From an uncultured Roseburia sp. (GTDB lineage Bacteria; Bacillota_A; Clostridia; Lachnospirales; Lachnospiraceae), in the NCBI GenBank assembly GCA_900753715.1, contig CAAEAE010000056.1, positions 1 through 10,171 of the forward strand: 10,171 nucleotides of DNA, written 5' to 3'. The translations under genes were made by a program, and so were the position numbers. The notes below the pieces were generated by a model. The model saw only the letters and a list, made by a program, of their open reading frames with translations, searched no databases and had not been told where the DNA came from. This document shows, piece after piece, positions 5,926-10,171 of the stretch (its first letter is position 1; every line of letters begins with the position of its first letter).

Positions 5926-7632
5926 ATGAAATATTCAAAAAGATATATTGCTTTTGGAATCGTGGTAGCAATCGCTTTTTGTTTAAAATTCAGTCCATTT
6001 ACAGACGAGTATGTATCAGTGGGCCGATTCCGCGGGGCGGATCTTGAGCGGAGCACCTGGAATCCGTTAATTGCTTCGAGTGTAAATGAGAATTCACTGG
6101 TAGTAATGATTGACAATAAGGAGTACACCGGTGAAAACTATCGGTTTTATATGGACGATAACTTAAGCATTATGGTGCCGGTAAGACTTTTACGGGATGC
6201 ACTAAACTGCAGCGCCCATGTGTATGATGGACGAACCCTTCTTGTGGAGAAGCACAATCGAACTATCAGTTTTACACTGGGAGAAAACGTGGCACAAGTA
6301 GATGGCGGACCGGTGGAGATTGTCTCCAAACTTGCAAAAAAGGACGGCGAGTTATATGTCAGCCTGGATGATTTGGCGGAATATCTGGATTATTCCTATT
6401 CCTGGGATATGCAGAGCAACAGTGCATCGGCGACTGATGCGTCGGAGAGTGCTACGATTATTCCGACACGTTATGATTTGCGGGAAAAACAGCGTGTGAC
6501 CCCGGTGCGGGATCAGGGAATTTATGGAACCTGCTGGGCATTTGCGGCATTAGGAGCAGTGGAATCTGCATTGCTTCCGGAAGAACAGGCACAGTATGCA
6601 GCAGACCATATGACGCTTTGCAATGGATTTAATCTGACCCAGTATGATGGCGGGGATTATACAATGGGAATGGCATATCTTGCAGCCTGGAAGGGACCGG
6701 TTTATGAAGCGGATGATCCCTATGGGGATGAGGAGACGAATCCGGAGCTTACGGCGGTTAAACACGTTCAGGAAATGCAGGTTATCAATGGAAAAGATTA
6801 TGAGAAAATCAAAGAAGCGGTTTTTAAGTACGGTGGTGTGCAGACCTCTATTTACAATGCACTGCGCAGCTCGCAGTCACAGTCTCCTTACTATAATAAA
6901 GAGGAGAGCGCATACTGCTACATCGGTACAGAAAAGCCAAATCATGATGTGGTGATTGTTGGCTGGGATGACAGCTACCCGAAGGAAAATTTTTCAGTTG
7001 ACCTTGAGGGAGACGGTGCATTTATCTGCCAGAACAGCTGGGGAACCGAATTTGGAGAAGAGGGATTTTTCTATATCTCTTATTATGATACAAATATAGG
7101 TACACACAATGTCGTGTATACAAGAATTGACAATACGGACAATTACCAGAATATTTACCAGAGCGATTTGTGCGGCTGGGTGGGGCAGCTTGGCTATAAC
7201 AGGGACAATATCTACGGTGCAAATGTATTTACAGCGGGCGGAGACGAGGAGCTTGTAGCAGCGTCCTTCTATGCAACCGGAAAGGATTCGGAATATGAAT
7301 TGTATGTTGTGCAGGATTTTGAGGACAGGGAGTCGTTAGAGCATATGATTCCGGTGGCATCCGGCAAACTCAGCAATGCGGGATATTATACCGTTGATTT
7401 TAACCAGGGTATTTCACTTGATGCAGGAGAACGTTATGCAATCGTGCTTCATATTATTACGCCGGGGTCTGTTCATCCACTTGCGATTGAATTTGCAGCA
7501 GATGAGGCAACAGAAAATGTGATTTTAGATGACGGGGAGAGTTATATCAGTGCCAACGGTACTAACTGGGTTAGCGCCGACACGGTACAACCCTGCAATC
7601 TCTGTATTAAGGGGTTTAGTAATAATCGGTAA
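5926..7632 (+). CDS. Membrane-anchored C1 (papain-like) cysteine protease with lectin-like C-terminal domain
   Basis: The product has 568 residues. A positively charged start and hydrophobic segment (7-22) act as signal peptide or membrane anchor; IAFC is not a good lipobox. Residues about 57-160 resemble the copper amine oxidase N-terminal-like (stalk) domain, seen in VPVRLLRDALN and the paired 'VDGGPV ... LYVSLDDLAEYL' pattern. A Ser/Ala linker (164-177) leads to a peptidase C1 domain with oxyanion Gln197, nucleophile Cys203 in GTCWAFA, His340 in NHDVVIVGWDD, and Asn370 in CQNSWGTEFGEEGFF. All catalytic residues are present. Residues about 405-565 match the lectin-like domain often found behind bacterial C1 proteases (GWVGQLGY, GANVFTA, SGKLSNAGYYTVDF, ESYISANG). 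It likely cleaves extracellular or cell-wall-associated protein; the substrate is unknown. The ribosome binding site AAGGAG overlaps the upstream stop codon. Confidence 0.92.
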   Translation: MKYSKRYIAFGIVVAIAFCLKFSPFTDEYVSVGRFRGADLERSTWNPLIASSVNENSLVVMIDNKEYTGENYRFYMDDNLSIMVPVRLLRDALNCSAHVYDGRTLLVEKHNRTISFTLGENVAQVDGGPVEIVSKLAKKDGELYVSLDDLAEYLDYSYSWDMQSNSASATDASESATIIPTRYDLREKQRVTPVRDQGIYGTCWAFAALGAVESALLPEEQAQYAADHMTLCNGFNLTQYDGGDYTMGMAYLAAWKGPVYEADDPYGDEETNPELTAVKHVQEMQVINGKDYEKIKEAVFKYGGVQTSIYNALRSSQSQSPYYNKEESAYCYIGTEKPNHDVVIVGWDDSYPKENFSVDLEGDGAFICQNSWGTEFGEEGFFYISYYDTNIGTHNVVYTRIDNTDNYQNIYQSDLCGWVGQLGYNRDNIYGANVFTAGGDEELVAASFYATGKDSEYELYVVQDFEDRESLEHMIPVASGKLSNAGYYTVDFNQGISLDAGERYAIVLHIITPGSVHPLAIEFAADEATENVILDDGESYISANGTNWVSADTVQPCNLCIKGFSNNR

Positions 7633-7645
7633 GGACTTATGACAA

Positions 7646-8710
7646 ATGGAAGAAAAAACATTAAAGATGGCAACGGTTTTTCTTTTGGTCCTGATGGCAG
7701 CAGGGTGTGTGGGATTAATGTATTTCCCACAATTACATAAATGGGCAGCAGAGAAACAGGAAGAGCGGCTGGCAGAGCAGGAATTTGCGGAAAGCCAGCC
7801 GGAGATGAAAGACTTGGAAATTTTGGAGACCGAGGAACCGGGAGAAGAGACAGGCATAAACGGACAGCTTCGCCTGCGGCTTCCGGATGGTGTATCGGCG
7901 GATGAGATTACAATTTCCAATGATTATGTGACACAGACAGTACAGATTCAAATTCCGGGAGCGGACAGCGCGTACTTTGACAGTTATCCGGTAGTGGGCA
8001 GCAGTGACCATGTGGATGATTTGTCCTATGCGAAAACGGCGGGAGAGGGCATTATCAAAATTACCATGGATCGCGTTTATGAACTGGACATAACGCAGAA
8101 AGAGGAGTATTATTATTTTAATTTTCTGACTCCGCAGGAGATTTATGACAAGGTAGTTGTAATTGATGCGGGACATGGAGGAAGAGCGCCCGGAAATGTC
8201 AAGCAGGGAGTTTTGGAAAAGGATGTAAATCTTGCGATTGTATTACAATTAAAAAAGCTGTTTGATGAAGACGATGGAAATATTGGTGTTTACTATACGA
8301 GGACGGATGACAGCAATCCGACTTTTGAGCAGAGGGCAAATCTTGCAAACAAGGCGGATGCGGATCTTTTTATCAGTGTACATAATAATTCAACAAACAG
8401 TGGCAGAATGTCTTCCACGAATGGTACGTTAGTCATGTACGATGAAGAGGATTCATCCGGAAGAAGTATGGAGTTTGCGCAGATTTGTCTGGACGAAGTG
8501 ACAGGTGCGATTGGAAGCACAAGCCGCGGACTGATGGAAGGACACAGCATTTATATTATCAGAAACAGTAAAGTACCGGTAGCGCTGATTGAGGTTGGTT
8601 TTATGACAAACCAGAAAGAATTAGAACTGCTTGGAACAGAGGAGTATCAGGCAGAAACCGCGAAGGGAATTTATGATGCGGTATATAAGGCATTTGAGGA
8701 AGGGTATTGA
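7646..8710 (+). CDS. N-acetylmuramoyl-L-alanine amidase (Amidase_3), membrane-anchored
   Basis: This zinc enzyme cuts the bond between N-acetylmuramic acid and L-alanine in peptidoglycan, outside the membrane. A hydrophobic segment (about 10-27) anchors it. MAAGC ending at Cys21 fits a permissive lipobox, so it could be a lipoprotein. An acidic linker (36-70) is followed by a beta-rich region (72-160) that may be an AMIN-type targeting domain. The catalytic domain (169-354) shows zinc ligands His177 (DAGHGG), Glu191 (LEKDVN) and His246 (SVHNN), plus catalytic Glu316 (LIEVGFMTN). All are intact, and the length is typical of sporulation or cell-separation amidases of the CwlD/LytC group; which role applies cannot be told. 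The gene starts 13 bases after the protease. AAGGA at 7631-7635 is ten bases from the ATG, a slightly long spacing. Confidence 0.93.
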   Translation: MEEKTLKMATVFLLVLMAAGCVGLMYFPQLHKWAAEKQEERLAEQEFAESQPEMKDLEILETEEPGEETGINGQLRLRLPDGVSADEITISNDYVTQTVQIQIPGADSAYFDSYPVVGSSDHVDDLSYAKTAGEGIIKITMDRVYELDITQKEEYYYFNFLTPQEIYDKVVVIDAGHGGRAPGNVKQGVLEKDVNLAIVLQLKKLFDEDDGNIGVYYTRTDDSNPTFEQRANLANKADADLFISVHNNSTNSGRMSSTNGTLVMYDEEDSSGRSMEFAQICLDEVTGAIGSTSRGLMEGHSIYIIRNSKVPVALIEVGFMTNQKELELLGTEEYQAETAKGIYDAVYKAFEEGY

Positions 8711-9321
8711 TGAGACGAATTATTTTTGCAACGGGAAATGAAGGAAAGATGCGGGAAATCAGAGAGATTCTGGCGGACACAGGGGCAGAGATTGTTTCAA
8801 TGAAGGAAGCCGGAATTCGGATTGATATTGTGGAAAATGGAACGACGTTTGAAGAGAATGCAGTGATTAAGGCAAAGGCGGTGGCAGCTTTTACGGATGA
8901 TATTGTTCTCGCAGACGATTCCGGGCTTGAGGTGGATTATCTGAACAAAGAGCCTGGGGTTTATTCTGCCCGGTATATGGGGGAGGATACATCTTATACG
9001 ATTAAAAATCAGTCCATTTTGGACCGGCTATCAGGTGTGTCAAAGGAAAAGCGCACGGCGCGGTTTGTATGTGCGATTGCAGCAGCACTGCCGGATGGAA
9101 GAACACTTGTCACCAGAGAAACAATTGAGGGTTACATCGGAGAAAAACCGGCAGGGGAAAACGGGTTCGGCTATGACCCGATTTTTTACGTGGATGAATA
9201 CGGCTGCTCTACAGCAGAGCTGACGGATGAGCAGAAAAATGAAATCAGCCACAGAGGAAAAGCACTGCGTGCCATGAAATTGAAATTAAGGGATGCATAT
9301 GAAAATACTGATTGTGAGTGA
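8710..9321 (+). CDS. rdgB: XTP/dITP diphosphatase (RdgB/HAM1 family)
   Basis: This cytoplasmic house-cleaning enzyme hydrolyses dITP, XTP and ITP to the monophosphates, keeping deaminated purines out of DNA and RNA. Family motifs in order are ATGNEGKMRE (7-16), the metal-binding ADDSGLEV (68-75), PGVYSARY, GFGYDPIF (142-149) and SHRGKAL (170-176). The 203-residue length is standard. The chosen ATG overlaps the amidase stop by one base (TGATG), giving translational coupling, with GAGGAAGGG just upstream. A TTG three bases earlier is in frame but less likely. It ends 23 bases inside the next gene, and the pair with a YfcE-type phosphodiesterase is a common arrangement in Clostridia. Confidence 0.95.
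   Translation: MRRIIFATGNEGKMREIREILADTGAEIVSMKEAGIRIDIVENGTTFEENAVIKAKAVAAFTDDIVLADDSGLEVDYLNKEPGVYSARYMGEDTSYTIKNQSILDRLSGVSKEKRTARFVCAIAAALPDGRTLVTRETIEGYIGEKPAGENGFGYDPIFYVDEYGCSTAELTDEQKNEISHRGKALRAMKLKLRDAYENTDCE
9288..9292 (+). promoter_or_regulatory. Ribosome binding site that decides the start at 9299
   Basis: AAGGG is six bases before ATG 9299 but directly touches an in-frame ATG at 9293. Spacing favours 9299, which also gives the family's usual MKILIVSDTH start. Confidence 0.7.
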
Positions 9322-9778
9322 TACACACAGGAAACATGAGAATCTGATTACGGTACTTGGACGTGTGCAGCCGGTAGACCTGATGATTCATTTAGGAGAC
9401 GCCGAAGGGTGCGAGGATTATATTGCGGAACTGGCAGGATGTCCTCTGGAAATCGTTGCAGGAAATAATGATTTTTTTTCCGCACTTCCGAGAGAAAAGG
9501 AAATTACGCTGGGAAACTACCGGGTTTTGCTGACGCATGGACATTATTATTATGTCAACTCTGGGATTGCAGATATTATGTCTGAGGCAGCAGCCAGGTC
9601 GTTTGACATTGTGATGTTTGGTCATACGCACAGACCGTTAATCGAGTACGGAAAAGAAGTGATTGCGCTTAATCCGGGGAGTCTTTCCTACCCCAGACAG
9701 GAGGGGAAACGGCCTTCTTATATCATGATGGAACTCGATAAAAAGGGCGATGCACACTTTGAAATAGAATATTTGTAA
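9299..9778 (+). CDS. YfcE/MJ0936-family metallophosphoesterase
   Basis: The product is a 159-residue cytoplasmic phosphodiesterase of the calcineurin-like fold, which binds two metal ions. Metal ligands are visible in the expected order: Asp8 and His10 (SDTH), Asp34 (HLGD), Asn56 (AGNND), His80 (THGH) and His109/His111 (FGHTH), followed by NPGS (125-128). Relatives hydrolyse artificial phosphodiesters, and the natural substrate is generally unknown, so no specific reaction is claimed. The gene overlaps the end of rdgB by 23 bases and is last in the operon. No GC-rich terminator follows. The next transcription signal is the tRNA promoter 18 bases later, so some transcripts may run into the tRNA genes. 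Confidence 0.93.
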   Translation: MKILIVSDTHRKHENLITVLGRVQPVDLMIHLGDAEGCEDYIAELAGCPLEIVAGNNDFFSALPREKEITLGNYRVLLTHGHYYYVNSGIADIMSEAAARSFDIVMFGHTHRPLIEYGKEVIALNPGSLSYPRQEGKRPSYIMMELDKKGDAHFEIEYL

Positions 9779-9812
9779 AAAATATAAAAAAAGTGTTGAC
9801 ATTTTATATTTT
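9779..9812. repeat. Perfect A/T-only inverted repeat around the tRNA promoter -35 box
   Basis: AAAATATAAAA (9779-9789) and TTTTATATTTT (9802-9812) are exact reverse complements, 11 bp each, with 12 bases between that contain TTGACA. The left arm starts immediately after the phosphodiesterase stop. It may be an UP element plus spacer that happen to match, a weak terminator, or an operator. Confidence 0.6.
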
Positions 9813-9824
9813 GTCCTATATAAT
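9796..9824 (+). promoter_or_regulatory. Perfect-consensus promoter of the tRNA cluster
   Basis: TTGACA (9796-9801) and TATAAT (9819-9824) are both exact and separated by 17 bases, with an A-rich upstream stretch that could serve as an UP element. Transcription would start near 9831, giving a leader of about 50 bases before tRNA-Pro. The strength fits a stable-RNA promoter. Confidence 0.93.
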
Positions 9825-9880
9825 AATCCTTGCGTCACGGGTAAGACGGGAACATCGATTCGATGTAAAGAATTGATTTT

Positions 9881-9955
9881 CGGGGTGTGGCTCAGCTTGG
9901 CTAGAGCGCCTGGTTTGGGACCAGGAGGTCGCAGGTTCGAATCCTGTCACCCCGA
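9881..9955 (+). tRNA. tRNA-Pro (anticodon TGG)
   Basis: The acceptor CGGGGTG (9881-9887) pairs fully with CACCCCG (9948-9954); the discriminator is A9955. Anticodon stem CCTGG/CCAGG encloses loop TTTGGGA with TGG at 9916-9918, and the T-loop is TTCGAAT. CCA is not encoded. The leader has a small hairpin ACATCG/CGATGT (9852-9866). It is first in the three-tRNA unit. Confidence 0.97.
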
Positions 9956-9961
9956 TTTCAT

Positions 9962-10032
9962 GCGGGTGTAGTTCAATGGTAGAACACCAGCCTTCCAAGC
10001 TGGATACGTGGGTTCGATTCCCATCACCCGCT
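9962..10032 (+). tRNA. tRNA-Gly (anticodon TCC)
   Basis: The acceptor GCGGGTG (9962-9968) pairs with CACCCGC (10025-10031); the discriminator is T10032. Anticodon stem CCAGC/GCTGG encloses CTTCCAA with TCC at 9994-9996. It is short (71 nt), as usual for tRNA-Gly, with no encoded CCA, and lies six bases after tRNA-Pro. Confidence 0.97.
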
Positions 10033-10068
10033 TAAAATTTGCAACATTTCTGGTGGTTGCAGATTTTA
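10033..10068 (+). repeat. Long hairpin between tRNA-Gly and tRNA-Arg
   Basis: A 13-bp stem (10033-10045 with 10056-10068, one G-U pair) closes a 10-base loop directly after the tRNA-Gly discriminator base. No T run follows on either strand, so it is not a normal terminator. It may mark RNA processing. Confidence 0.65.
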
Positions 10069-10098
10069 GCATCAAGTAAACGCATAATCGTTCACTGT

Positions 10099-10171
<73 letters not shown>

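Noticed and set aside
9816..9998. Reverse-strand 60-residue reading frame containing GVTGFEPATSW
   Set aside because: It is the complement of tRNA-Pro and tRNA-Gly; conserved tRNA arms create the apparent protein similarity.

Overview
The window looks like chromosome of a low-to-moderate G+C, Gram-positive, endospore-former-type Clostridia bacterium, most likely Lachnospiraceae. The evidence is the AT-rich promoters and strong GGAGG-type ribosome binding sites, the tRNA genes lacking encoded CCA, and the protein set: fused CoaBC, a secreted papain-like protease with a lectin-like tail, and a YpsC-type THUMP methyltransferase. The family assignment is inference. No phage, IS, CRISPR or antiphage system is visible, and all long genes lie on the + strand.

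Layout. (1) 11-138: the last tRNA of an upstream unit, tRNA-Arg(ACG), and its terminator. (2) 157-3824: a two-gene unit with its own promoter, coaBC followed by a 756-residue protein with a degenerate cyclic-nucleotide-binding-like N-terminus and no recognisable remainder, closed by a GAAA-tetraloop terminator that can work in both directions. (3) 3825-4312: a compact intergenic block. It holds a possible minus-strand small RNA (promoter, two hairpins, two C-rich motifs, shared terminator) back to back with a 61-residue Asn-rich protein gene that has its own strong terminator. (4) 4359-4661: a stand-alone rhodanese domain protein. (5) 4658-9778: a tightly packed five-gene operon encoding a THUMP-domain RNA methyltransferase, a membrane-anchored C1 protease, an N-acetylmuramoyl-alanine amidase, an RdgB-type nucleotide pyrophosphatase and a YfcE-type phosphodiesterase. 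(6) 9796-10171: a perfect-consensus promoter driving tRNA-Pro(TGG), tRNA-Gly(TCC) and tRNA-Arg(TCT), the last cut by the window end.

How the genes work together. Most are housekeeping: coenzyme A synthesis, RNA modification, nucleotide-pool cleaning and tRNA supply. The protease and amidase, both with N-terminal membrane segments, add an envelope function inside the housekeeping operon. The least explained parts are the large protein after coaBC, the 3795-3940 antisense small-RNA candidate, and the Asn-rich small protein. CoaBC also has an Asn where the decarboxylase family normally has a catalytic Cys.
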